DNA of 5,714 nt from Actinomycetota bacterium (GCA_022865545.1 JALHTA010000460.1:1-5714); one strand, 5' to 3'; counted from the stretch's first letter, positions 1 to 5,714 are shown. Notes: generated from the letters alone by a model not told the origin. Translations and numbers: made by a program.

Positions 1-77
1 AAAATTTAATTACAGTTTGAAGCCATTTAAGATAAAATATGTGTTTGACTGTTAATAGACTTTAGAAGAGGTAAAGA

Positions 78-1148
78 TTGCCGATCAGAAAATCAGATTA
101 TGAAAACTATGATTACCGTGAATTCTGGGAAGATGATAAAAGATATTATGAGGACCAAGCGGAAAGGATCGCACTGAAGTCCATGTTAAAGGATGTGGAT
201 CCTTCAAATAAACTTTTTATAGATATTGGATGCGGATATGCAAGGCTTTTTAATGAATATAGTAAATTCCAAAGAGTGGTCCTTATTGACTATTCCATAA
301 AGAACTTAAGGAATGCTAGGGAAAGGATCAGCCGATTTCTTTCAAATGATCCAGAAAAACTTTCAAATGTCCTTTTCATATCTGCTGATGCCACAGCAAT
401 TCCTATAAGAGATGATTCTGCAGATACAATACTCACAGTAAGAGTGGTGCATCACCTTGACAGGCCTGAAAAATATTTTGATGAGGTGAAAAGAATCTTA
501 AAAGTGGGAAGTCTTTACATTTTTGAATTTGCAAATAAAAGAAATTTAAAAAATATATTAAGATTTATAATAGGTAAAATGGATACCTCTCCATTTGGGC
601 CGGGTCCATCACAGATCGGAGAGACAATAAGAAACTATCACCCAAAAGAGATATACAGGAAACTCAGGGAAAGAGATATCAAAATAGAAAGAATAATCAG
701 TGTTTCTAATTTCAGGCTCGGGATTCTTAAAAAGATCTTTGGAAACAAGATTCTTCTATTCTTTGAAAATATATACCAGAAGATATTTTCATTTATTACC
801 TGGGGTCCAAGCATATTTATAAAGGGGTATTTATTAAAGAATACATCATCTGGAGGCAGAGATCCTGATGGGGGAAGCCCTGGAGAAAGTGGAAACCTGA
901 TATTAACCAAAAGTGGTGACCAGTCTTTGTTGGATGGGGATAAAAAATCTTTCCAGGATACTGGCAACAAAGAAAGGGAGCAGTTTTTTAAAGGTCTTTT
1001 AAGGCATAATTTTTCAAGTTTTTCAGATATTCTTATATGTCCTTCATGCCATAGCAAGGATATCACTTTAGCTGGAGAAAAAATTAGATGTGGAGGATGC
1101 AAACACCAGTTTTTAGTAGATGGAAATATATTGGACCTTAAAATCTGA
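78..1148 (+). CDS. Class I SAM-dependent methyltransferase with C-terminal Trm112-like zinc ribbon
   Basis: Predicted cytosolic methyltransferase of 356 residues; the substrate is not evident. The Rossmann core shows motif I (DIGCGYA, residues 49-55), an acidic residue ending strand 2 (D71), a motif II-type acidic site (SADA, 102-105) and a motif around VRVVHHLDRPEKYFDEVKRILKVG (121-144 region) typical of Methyltransf_11/UbiE-like enzymes. Residues about 255-310 form a Gly/Ser/Asp/Lys-rich, probably disordered linker. Residues about 318-356 form a small zinc ribbon with paired cysteines C321/C324 and C338/C341, ending in FLVDGNILDLKI, which resembles Trm112/UPF0434 proteins. The start is TTG, preceded by AGAAGAGG (64-71) at suitable spacing. 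In eukaryotes and archaea Trm112 activates separate methyltransferases, so a built-in activator or substrate-binding role is plausible but inferred. The methyltransferase call is firm; RNA, protein or small-molecule substrates all remain possible. Confidence 0.87.
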   Translation: MPIRKSDYENYDYREFWEDDKRYYEDQAERIALKSMLKDVDPSNKLFIDIGCGYARLFNEYSKFQRVVLIDYSIKNLRNARERISRFLSNDPEKLSNVLFISADATAIPIRDDSADTILTVRVVHHLDRPEKYFDEVKRILKVGSLYIFEFANKRNLKNILRFIIGKMDTSPFGPGPSQIGETIRNYHPKEIYRKLRERDIKIERIISVSNFRLGILKKIFGNKILLFFENIYQKIFSFITWGPSIFIKGYLLKNTSSGGRDPDGGSPGESGNLILTKSGDQSLLDGDKKSFQDTGNKEREQFFKGLLRHNFSSFSDILICPSCHSKDITLAGEKIRCGGCKHQFLVDGNILDLKI

Positions 1149-1246
1149 TAAACAAATAGACTATTATTTTGGTCCCCAATTGTTATTCTTCATTTCTGTC
1201 ACCCAATCTCTTTTGTATCTTTCTTATTGTAAAAAAAGTTTCAAGC

Positions 1247-1264
1247 TGTTACAATTGTGTAACA
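1247..1264. promoter_or_regulatory. Perfect 7-4-7 inverted repeat, candidate Rex operator
   Basis: The sequence TGTTACA-ATTG-TGTAACA is an exact palindrome with 7-base arms and a 4-base centre. It ends 62 bases before the rex start codon. Known Rex operators have the same 7-4-7 layout (TTGTGAA or TTGTTAA arms) and Rex often represses its own gene. Here, however, the TGT/ACA ends are two bases further apart than in the known consensus, so the match is in architecture and base flavour rather than exact. Its position just upstream of the promoter-like elements fits an operator. Another dimeric regulator could equally bind it. Confidence 0.5.
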
Positions 1265-1269
1265 AAGTT

Positions 1270-1309
1270 TTGGATTAAATCCTTAGCATATTGTAATAAT
1301 TACTATAAA
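1270..1309 (+). promoter_or_regulatory. Possible rex promoter
   Basis: TTGGAT (1270-1275) could be a weak -35 and AATAAT (1295-1300, five of six matches to TATAAT) a -10, but the 19-base spacer is long. TATAAA at 1304-1309 is a second -10 candidate, with TTAGCA (1283-1288) as a poor -35 at only 15 bases. An 11-base odd palindrome, GTAATAATTAC (1293-1303), overlaps the first -10. The A+T richness makes chance matches likely. Confidence 0.3.
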
Positions 1310-1326
1310 AAAATGGAGATTTAGAA

Positions 1327-1998
1327 TTGGATTCAATAATGGTTGAAAAAATTTACTCTGAAGGTGTTATTTCCAGGCTCTCTCAATACCTCAAATGTAT
1401 AGTCCAGCTAAAAGAAACCGGAAAGAGAACGGTGACTTCCAGGGAAATAGGCGACAATACAGGAATAAACAGTGCCGAGGTAAGGCGTGACCTGATATAT
1501 TTTGAAATAAAAGGTAAAAGGGGAGTAGGGTTTAATATCAATGAGCTTATTGAATCTTTTAATAAAATACTTGGTTATGACCGGGTTGTCAATATTGCAC
1601 TAATAGGGGCAGGTAATCTCGGTAAGGCCATTTTAAACTACAAGATGCTAGGCAGGTTCGGTTTTAAAATCGAAAACGTATTTGACAATAATGTATCAAT
1701 AATAGGGAAAACAGTATCCGGCAGAGTGATCAGGGACATGAAGGATATAGAGTCCGTAATAAAGGATAAAAATATGGATATCGCCATTATAGCCGTGCCT
1801 CCTGAAGAAGCGCAGAAAGTAGCTAATACACTTGTAAGTGCCGGAATAAAAGTTATTATGAATTATACATCTATTCCCATAAAAGTACCCAAAAAAGTAA
1901 AGATCGAAACAACAGATCCTATTGAAAAATTGCTTCACACTCTGTATTATTTATCACATACGGGATATGCAGAATTAAATAGCTTTAAGCATAAATAA
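1327..1998 (+). CDS. rex: Redox-sensing transcriptional repressor Rex
   Basis: Rex is a dimeric repressor that binds DNA when NADH is low and leaves it when NADH rises, controlling fermentation and respiration genes. At 223 residues this protein has the usual family length. Residues about 12-75 form the winged helix, with VTSREIGDNTGINSAEVRRD (36-55) as the helix-turn-helix and GKRGVGFN (63-70) as the wing. Residues about 86-210 form the Rossmann NADH-binding domain, with GAGNLG at 94-99, FD (119-120) at the end of strand 2, and IAVPPEEAQKVA (155-166) typical of Rex. The TTG start at 1327 is preferred over ATG at 1339 because GGAG (1315-1318) lies 8 bases before TTG. Where most Rex proteins read YFG-[ES]-[FY]-G in front of the wing, this one reads YFEIKG, an unusual change at the DNA-contacting region. 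The lcp-type gene follows after 29 bases, suggesting co-transcription. Confidence 0.93.
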   Translation: MDSIMVEKIYSEGVISRLSQYLKCIVQLKETGKRTVTSREIGDNTGINSAEVRRDLIYFEIKGKRGVGFNINELIESFNKILGYDRVVNIALIGAGNLGKAILNYKMLGRFGFKIENVFDNNVSIIGKTVSGRVIRDMKDIESVIKDKNMDIAIIAVPPEEAQKVANTLVSAGIKVIMNYTSIPIKVPKKVKIETTDPIEKLLHTLYYLSHTGYAELNSFKHK

Positions 1999-2027
1999 TA
2001 CAGAAATACCATAGTAGAATTCAAGAT

Positions 2028-2912
2028 ATGAACAGAGTAAAAGGTTGCTTTATTACTATCGTCAGCATTTTCGTCCTGGTCGTATTAGTGTTTTTATGCA
2101 TCACACTTACAGATACCGGCCGAGCGACCGGGGAAGAAAGATCTTCATCCATAACTCAACTATTTTCTTCGAAGGACCTTCTTTTCTTAGGGCTTGATGA
2201 AAGGGAGGACAGCAATAGCTTCAAAGGCAGGACAGATACCATTATCATATTCCACATACCCGGTCAGGGAAATAATGAGACTCTTATCTCCATTCCCAGG
2301 GATACAAGAGTGTACCTGGACGAAAAAGGATGGAATAAGATAAATGCAGCCTATGTTTATGGCGGCACGGAGATGACAAAACAGGAAATACTGGAACTAA
2401 CGGGAATAAATATTGACCGTGTCATGATAGTTAATTTCAATAGTTTTAAACGGATTATCGATATACTCGGCGGAGTAAAGATAGTAGTTGATGAACCCCT
2501 CCACGACCCCCTTTCGGGAGCAGATTTTGAACCTGGAGAATATCTTATGGATGGGGACCAGGCACTTTCTTTTGCCAGATGCAGGTCGACAGCCAGGGCT
2601 GATCTTGACCGCATGGACCGGCAGCAGTATCTTCTTAATGAACTAATCAAGCAAAAGGCAAACCTTTCCACCATCTCAAAGATCTTGAATCCATTCAATG
2701 ATGCATCTGATATATTCACAGTTTTAAATAAGGAGACAAGATCGGATTTTACCATATGGGATTTTTGTTCCATTGGTTTTGTGTTATTATTCTCAAATAA
2801 GGATATAGACCGGGTTACCATACCAACACAGCCCGCAAACATAGAAGGTATAAGTTATTTGCTGGCAGATGATGAGGAAGTTAAAAGTTTTCTTTCAGAG
2901 TACTTAAAATAG
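2028..2912 (+). CDS. LytR-CpsA-Psr (LCP) family cell-wall polymer transferase
   Basis: LCP enzymes sit in the cytoplasmic membrane and transfer undecaprenyl-linked polymers such as teichoic acids, capsule or arabinogalactan onto peptidoglycan. This 294-residue protein has a short basic N-terminus and one membrane helix (about residues 7-28), placing the catalytic domain outside the cell. The LCP core runs from about residue 50 to 210: LFLGLDER (52-59), GRTDTI (67-72; R68 and D70), SIPRDTRV (88-95), KINAAYVYGG (104-113), ILGGVKI (146-152), DGDQALSFARCR (175-186) and DLDRMDRQQ (192-200). These keep the Arg and Asp residues that bind the pyrophosphate and metal in known LCP proteins. No LytR_C domain follows; the last 90 residues show no domain I recognise. 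It starts 29 bases after rex and lacks a clear Shine-Dalgarno sequence, so coupled translation is possible. The polymer is not predictable. Confidence 0.92.
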   Translation: MNRVKGCFITIVSIFVLVVLVFLCITLTDTGRATGEERSSSITQLFSSKDLLFLGLDEREDSNSFKGRTDTIIIFHIPGQGNNETLISIPRDTRVYLDEKGWNKINAAYVYGGTEMTKQEILELTGINIDRVMIVNFNSFKRIIDILGGVKIVVDEPLHDPLSGADFEPGEYLMDGDQALSFARCRSTARADLDRMDRQQYLLNELIKQKANLSTISKILNPFNDASDIFTVLNKETRSDFTIWDFCSIGFVLLFSNKDIDRVTIPTQPANIEGISYLLADDEEVKSFLSEYLK

Positions 2913-2978
2913 TGCAGTTTTTTGGATGAACCGGAGAAATATTCATAGTATTATCAAAGGATCTATAGGGAGGAGATA

Positions 2979-3344
2979 ATGGCTATTTTCTGTAATAGCG
3001 AGATAATGGGTGCCATAAAAGGGATCAAGCTGCCGAAGGAAAAATCAGAGATATTAAATTATATAGATAAAAATTCGGATATAAGCGAGGCATCAAAAAT
3101 AGCCCTCAATAAACTGGATGATAAAGTATATAGTTCTACTGAGGAGATATGTGAGAATATAAAGATAGTATGTGATCTTGAAGTCAGGAATGCCCTTGCA
3201 GAGATGGATCTTCCTGCTGATAAAAATGAAATACTTGACTATGTAAGGTTTAGAAACTTCTCTGAGTTTGTAGTGCGGTCCCTGGAGAATCTACCAGATG
3301 GACACACATTTAATGATGTATCTGACATATGCAGCGAGCTTTAA
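2979..3344 (+). CDS. Tandem DUF2795 protein, function unknown
   Basis: Small acidic protein of 121 residues without signal peptide or membrane helix, so probably cytosolic. It consists almost entirely of two related units, about residues 8-61 and 68-121. Each has the pattern (hydrophobic)-LP..K.EIL.Y near its start (LPKEKSEILNYI at 18-29, LPADKNEILDYV at 78-89), then a L..L segment (NKLDDKVY at 44-51, ENLPDGHTF at 103-111) and an aspartate- or glutamate-containing IC motif near its end. This matches DUF2795 (typical form: P..K.eL...A, L..LPD..Y.s..dv), a domain common in Actinobacteria with no established function. A strong Shine-Dalgarno, GGGAGGAG (2968-2975), precedes the ATG, suggesting good expression. 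It lies 66 bases after the LCP gene; whether it has its own promoter is unclear (only a poor CATAGT-type -10 is visible). Confidence 0.8.
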   Translation: MAIFCNSEIMGAIKGIKLPKEKSEILNYIDKNSDISEASKIALNKLDDKVYSSTEEICENIKIVCDLEVRNALAEMDLPADKNEILDYVRFRNFSEFVVRSLENLPDGHTFNDVSDICSEL

Positions 3345-3395
3345 TGTTTATATTTAAAATATTTGATCGAATAATAGATTCAGGAGACAGTAAAA

Positions 3396-3710
3396 GTGGC
3401 TAAAGATATGGATATTAGTATTGCAAACATATCCTGCCTTACCCAAAATGATGAGTTTTTATTGCAGGTATCCAGCAAGTCAAGCAATATAACAAGGTTT
3501 ATAAAAAGCGAGATCCCGGCCAATGATAGAAGCTGGCTCACTGATCTTAAAAGCTGGAAGATCAAGATCAAATGGCTGCTCAAGATCAGCGAACTCTGCC
3601 TTAATGATTATGACCAGGTATTTTTTGACTGTGGGGAAGAATTGCTGGACCTTAATGATTCAGAAAATTACCAGTCTTTCCGGGAAAAAATAATCGAAGA
3701 ACTGATGTAG
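3396..3710 (+). CDS. Small uncharacterised protein with a HARP-like motif
   Basis: I do not recognise this 104-residue protein as a named family. It has no signal peptide or membrane helix. The segment FIKSEIPANDRSW (35-47), followed by KSWKIKIKWLLKISELC (52-68) and YDQVFFDCG (72-80), follows a pattern seen in HARP-type and similar small domains: iPp.dR.WD...k.W.i....l..l......V. The role of such domains is mixed (nucleic-acid annealing helicases and uncharacterised bacterial proteins), so this is only a hint. The C-terminus is acidic. The start is GTG at 3396, with AGGAG (3382-3386) nine bases upstream; ATG at 3408 is too distant from it. It lies 51 bases after the DUF2795 gene, so the two are probably co-expressed. 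Codon use resembles its neighbours, supporting a real gene. Confidence 0.7.
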   Translation: MAKDMDISIANISCLTQNDEFLLQVSSKSSNITRFIKSEIPANDRSWLTDLKSWKIKIKWLLKISELCLNDYDQVFFDCGEELLDLNDSENYQSFREKIIEELM

Positions 3711-3724
3711 CAATGCTGGTTGTT

Positions 3725-3733
3725 TGCTATAAT
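3725..3733 (+). promoter_or_regulatory. Extended -10 promoter element upstream of purB
   Basis: TGCTATAAT combines the extended TG motif with an exact TATAAT (3728-3733). No good -35 hexamer lies 16-18 bases upstream, which is acceptable for extended -10 promoters. It sits just after the preceding stop codon and would give a purB leader of about 80 bases. This suggests that purB-purL have their own promoter, separate from the rex-side genes. Confidence 0.55.
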
Positions 3734-3751
3734 TCATAAATTATTGCCTGG

Positions 3752-3780
3752 TGGCTGGATTGCTTATATTTTCCAGTCCA
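3752..3780 (+). other. Imperfect hairpin in the purB leader
   Basis: TGGCTGGA (3752-3759) can pair with TCCAG-T-CCA (3772-3780), giving an 8-bp stem with one bulged base and a 12-base loop. It lies within the predicted leader between the extended -10 and the purB Shine-Dalgarno. The T-run after it (TATTTTTAT, 3786-3794) is short and offset by several bases, so it is a weak terminator or attenuator candidate at best. I could not match the leader to a purine riboswitch or other known leader RNA. Confidence 0.3.
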
Positions 3781-3822
3781 TAAGGTATTTTTATAACTCC
3801 ATATAGCGCAGGAGGCATTTTT

Positions 3823-5118
3823 ATGATACCTAGATATACTACAAAAGAAATGGGTGAGATCTGGGGGGATGAAAATAAGTTTGCAAAATGGCTGGAAGTA
3901 GAGAAAGCAGTAGCTTTGGCACAGGCGGAGCTTGGGATGATCCCTGAAAAAGCTGCAAAAGATATTAATACTAAATCAAGATTTGACATAAAAAAGATCG
4001 AAGAGATCGAATCAAAAACTCATCATGATGTAATAGCATTTCTAACAGATGTTTCATCGCATCTTGGTGATTCATCAAAATACCTTCACTATGGGCTCAC
4101 CTCTTCAGATATTGGAGATACGGCCCTATCACTTCAGATACTTGACGCTGTGGAAGTAGTGGAAAAAAAGATGATAAAGTTTTTGGACCTCCTCAAGAAA
4201 AAAGCAAAAGAATATGCCCACACAGTTATGGTTGGGAGGACACATGGCATACATGCTGAACCAGTGACACTGGGATTAAAATTCTGTATGTACGCTTTTG
4301 AGATGTCCAGGAACCTTGAAAGACTGGCGGCTGCCAAGCAGTCAATAGGTTATGGTAAAATATCCGGTGCCGTAGGTACATATGCAAATACTAGTCCACA
4401 GCTTGAGGAGAAAGTATGTGCTATACTCGGGCTAAAACCTGCCCCTGTGTCCACGCAGATAATCCAGAGGGACAGGCATGCTCAGATCATATCGGCACTT
4501 GCTATAACCGGTGCTACACTTGAAAAACTAGCCCTTGAGGTCAGGAACCTCCAGAGGACCGATGTCAAGGAACTTGAGGAACCTTTTGCAAAAGGCCAGA
4601 AAGGGTCCTCTGCGATGCCGCATAAGAAAAATCCAATACTATGTGAAAGGATAGGCGGACTCGCAAGGGTCTTAAGGTCAAATACCATAACTGCTATGGA
4701 AAATATTGCCCTCTGGCATGAAAGGGATATTTCCCACTCTTCGGCTGAAAGGGTCATACTCCCTGATAGTTTTGCCTTACTGGACTATATTCTTGATAAG
4801 GCATATTTTGTTATAGACGGACTGGGTGTTATTGAAAATAATATGAAACGAAATCTCATGAAATATGGCGGTATAATATTTTCACAGAGAGTACTGCTTG
4901 CCTTAATTGATAAGGGGATGGACCGTGATGATGCATATTTGATAGTCCAGTCAACAGCCCATGATGCCTGGAACAATGAAGGAAGCTTCAAGGAAAATAT
5001 CTCTAAGGATGAAAAGGTAAGCGGACTATTCAGTACGGAAGAGCTCGAGGAACTTTTTGACTACAATTATCATCTAAGGTACATAGATGAAATAATCGAT
5101 AGATTAAACAATATATAA
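3823..5118 (+). CDS. purB: Adenylosuccinate lyase
   Basis: PurB cleaves fumarate from SAICAR in de novo purine synthesis and from adenylosuccinate in AMP synthesis; it is a cytosolic homotetramer. The 431 residues equal the length of the Bacillus subtilis enzyme. Catalytic landmarks are in place: H68 in THHDV, H89 in YLHYGLTSSDIGDTA, H141 in GRTHGIHAEP, and the fumarase/aspartase superfamily signature GSSAMPHKKNP (261-271) with the mobile-loop serines S262/S263. The ATG at 3823 is preceded by an exact AGGAGG (3810-3815) at 7 bases. purL follows after 36 bases, so the pair probably forms a purine operon, likely driven by the extended -10 element at 3725-3733. Nothing suggests truncation or loss of activity. 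Confidence 0.97.
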   Translation: MIPRYTTKEMGEIWGDENKFAKWLEVEKAVALAQAELGMIPEKAAKDINTKSRFDIKKIEEIESKTHHDVIAFLTDVSSHLGDSSKYLHYGLTSSDIGDTALSLQILDAVEVVEKKMIKFLDLLKKKAKEYAHTVMVGRTHGIHAEPVTLGLKFCMYAFEMSRNLERLAAAKQSIGYGKISGAVGTYANTSPQLEEKVCAILGLKPAPVSTQIIQRDRHAQIISALAITGATLEKLALEVRNLQRTDVKELEEPFAKGQKGSSAMPHKKNPILCERIGGLARVLRSNTITAMENIALWHERDISHSSAERVILPDSFALLDYILDKAYFVIDGLGVIENNMKRNLMKYGGIIFSQRVLLALIDKGMDRDDAYLIVQSTAHDAWNNEGSFKENISKDEKVSGLFSTEELEELFDYNYHLRYIDEIIDRLNNI

Positions 5119-5154
5119 TAAGTGATTTTTTAGGCTGCAGGAAGGACAATAATA

Positions 5155-5714
5155 TTGCTACATTTTTACCGTGCTATCAGAGAAGATCTTGAATATTGTT
5201 TTTATATTGAGACCAGGCGCAAACTTAAATCACAGGAACTCCACACACTTAATTGGCTTCTTTCAGAGACTTTCGAACCTGATAAATTCTCATCCTCATC
5301 TATTATTGGAAATGGAAATACGATAGAGCTTGGTCCCCGTATGAATTTTGAGACCGCTTATTCTACAAATGCAGTAGCAATATGCCATTCCTGCGGTCTT
5401 GACAGTATAATCCGTCTTGAAAGATCAAGAAGGTATCTGGCTGGTACGGATACTGACAGAGAAGCATTTATAAGTGCAAATCACGACAGGATGACAGAAA
5501 GTCTATACAGTAAACCGCTGGAATCATTTAGGACTGGAATAATACCAGAAAAGGTGTGTATGATTCCTATCCTGGAGGAAGGCACCGCAGCACTTGAAAA
5601 GATAAATGATAGGATGGGGCTCGGACTGGACAGCTGGGATATAGATTTTTACTTTGACCTTTTTGCAAATAAGATCGGCCGGAACCCCACTAATGTCGAA
5701 TGTTTCCAGCTAAG
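5155..5714 (+). CDS. purL: Phosphoribosylformylglycinamidine synthase, large single-chain type (5' part)
   Basis: FGAM synthase converts FGAR and glutamine to FGAM in de novo purine synthesis. Only the first 186 codons are in the window; the frame stays open to the end. They cover the N-terminal PurS-like domain and the start of the linker found in large (about 1200-1400 residue) single-chain enzymes. Recognisable stretches are LHFYR (2-6), GPRMNF (60-65), RLERSRRYL (87-95), HDRMTE (110-115), LGLDSWDIDFY (156-166) and GRNPTNVE (175-182). By memory these align throughout with human PFAS (GPRLNF, HDRMTE, LALDSWDLDFY) and in part with E. coli PurL (HDRMME, GRNPNDIE). The start is TTG at 5155: AGGAAGG (5139-5145) lies 9 bases upstream and the protein begins LHFY as in the eukaryotic enzyme. 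The next in-frame ATG (5341) would remove conserved sequence. It follows purB by 36 bases. Confidence 0.92.
   Translation, partial: MLHFYRAIREDLEYCFYIETRRKLKSQELHTLNWLLSETFEPDKFSSSSIIGNGNTIELGPRMNFETAYSTNAVAICHSCGLDSIIRLERSRRYLAGTDTDREAFISANHDRMTESLYSKPLESFRTGIIPEKVCMIPILEEGTAALEKINDRMGLGLDSWDIDFYFDLFANKIGRNPTNVECFQL

Larger units (their letters stand above)
1149..1326. other. Intergenic region upstream of rex
   Basis: This is the longest gap in the window at 178 bp, strongly A+T-rich, with no convincing coding potential. It contains a perfect inverted repeat at 1247-1264, promoter-like elements at 1270-1309 and the rex ribosome binding site GGAG at 1315-1318. No clear GC-rich stem followed by a T-run is visible after the methyltransferase gene, so where that transcript ends is not evident. 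A weaker 18-bp stretch at 1227-1244 (starting TTGTAAA, ending TTTCAA) partly resembles a Rex site, but in such A+T-rich DNA it could be chance. Confidence 0.6.

Noticed and set aside
1..77. Possible promoter before the methyltransferase (TTGACT at 45-50, TAAAAT at 33-38)
   Set aside because: The hexamers are in the wrong order or spacing to form a -35/-10 pair; the real promoter may lie before the window.
638..1102. Minus-strand reading frame of 154 codons opposite the methyltransferase
   Set aside because: It lies entirely opposite a well-supported gene, its product has no recognisable motifs, and no ribosome binding site supports it.
1149..1230. Rho-independent terminator after the methyltransferase
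   Set aside because: Only a five-base AATAG-A-CTATT repeat with no usable loop is visible, with no GC-rich stem.
2357..2842. Minus-strand reading frame of 161 codons opposite the LCP gene
   Set aside because: The + strand frame carries the conserved LCP motifs; the antisense product is Ser/Ile-rich with no family signature.
2913..2978. Separate promoter for the DUF2795 gene (TTGGAT 2922-2927 with CATAGT 2944-2949)
   Set aside because: Both hexamers are weak matches, so I do not list it as a feature.
3345..3395. A+T-rich inverted repeat (ATATTTAAAATAT, 3350s) as a terminator
   Set aside because: The stem is all A-T, with no GC content and no following T-run; it is expected by chance in such sequence.
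3711..3822. Purine riboswitch in front of purB
   Set aside because: I could not find the conserved loop-loop and junction bases of the purine riboswitch, and the only stem is short and bulged.
4482..4757. Minus-strand reading frame opposite purB
   Set aside because: It mirrors the conserved purB signature region, which explains its openness.

Overview
The window is an A+T-rich bacterial chromosomal segment with every supported gene on the + strand. It carries six complete protein genes and the 5' end of a seventh. I see no rRNA or tRNA gene, CRISPR array, insertion sequence or long repeat. The combination of a Rex redox repressor, a LytR-CpsA-Psr (LCP) cell-wall enzyme and a DUF2795 protein suggests a Gram-positive-type anaerobe or facultative anaerobe. 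DUF2795 is mainly known from Actinobacteria, so an A+T-rich, deep-branching actinobacterial lineage is my best guess, but the sequence does not prove this.

Layout. Positions 78-1148 encode a class I SAM-dependent methyltransferase with a Trm112-like zinc ribbon at its C-terminus. A 178-bp intergenic region (1149-1326) follows and holds a perfect 18-bp inverted repeat (1247-1264), a candidate operator for the next gene, rex (1327-1998). An LCP-family membrane-anchored protein (2028-2912) lies 29 bp after rex. Next come two small genes of unknown function: a tandem-duplicated DUF2795 protein (2979-3344) and a 104-residue protein (3396-3710) with a short resemblance to HARP-type domains. A second promoter-like region (3711-3822) with an exact extended -10 precedes purB (3823-5118). 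After 36 bp comes purL (5155 to the window end), whose N-terminal 186 residues resemble the single-chain, eukaryote-type FGAM synthase.

Working together. purB and purL look like an operon for de novo purine synthesis. Rex probably reads the NADH/NAD+ ratio, and its spacing suggests co-transcription with the LCP gene; any functional link between redox state and wall-polymer attachment is inference. The two small genes could belong to the rex/LCP transcript or be transcribed separately. Three of the seven genes appear to start with TTG and one with GTG, with Shine-Dalgarno spacing supporting each choice.

I found no clear new defence or mobile system. The points most worth a second look are the methyltransferase/zinc-ribbon fusion, the altered DNA-binding wing of Rex beside a non-standard palindrome, the uncharacterised pair of small genes, and the eukaryote-like PurL.
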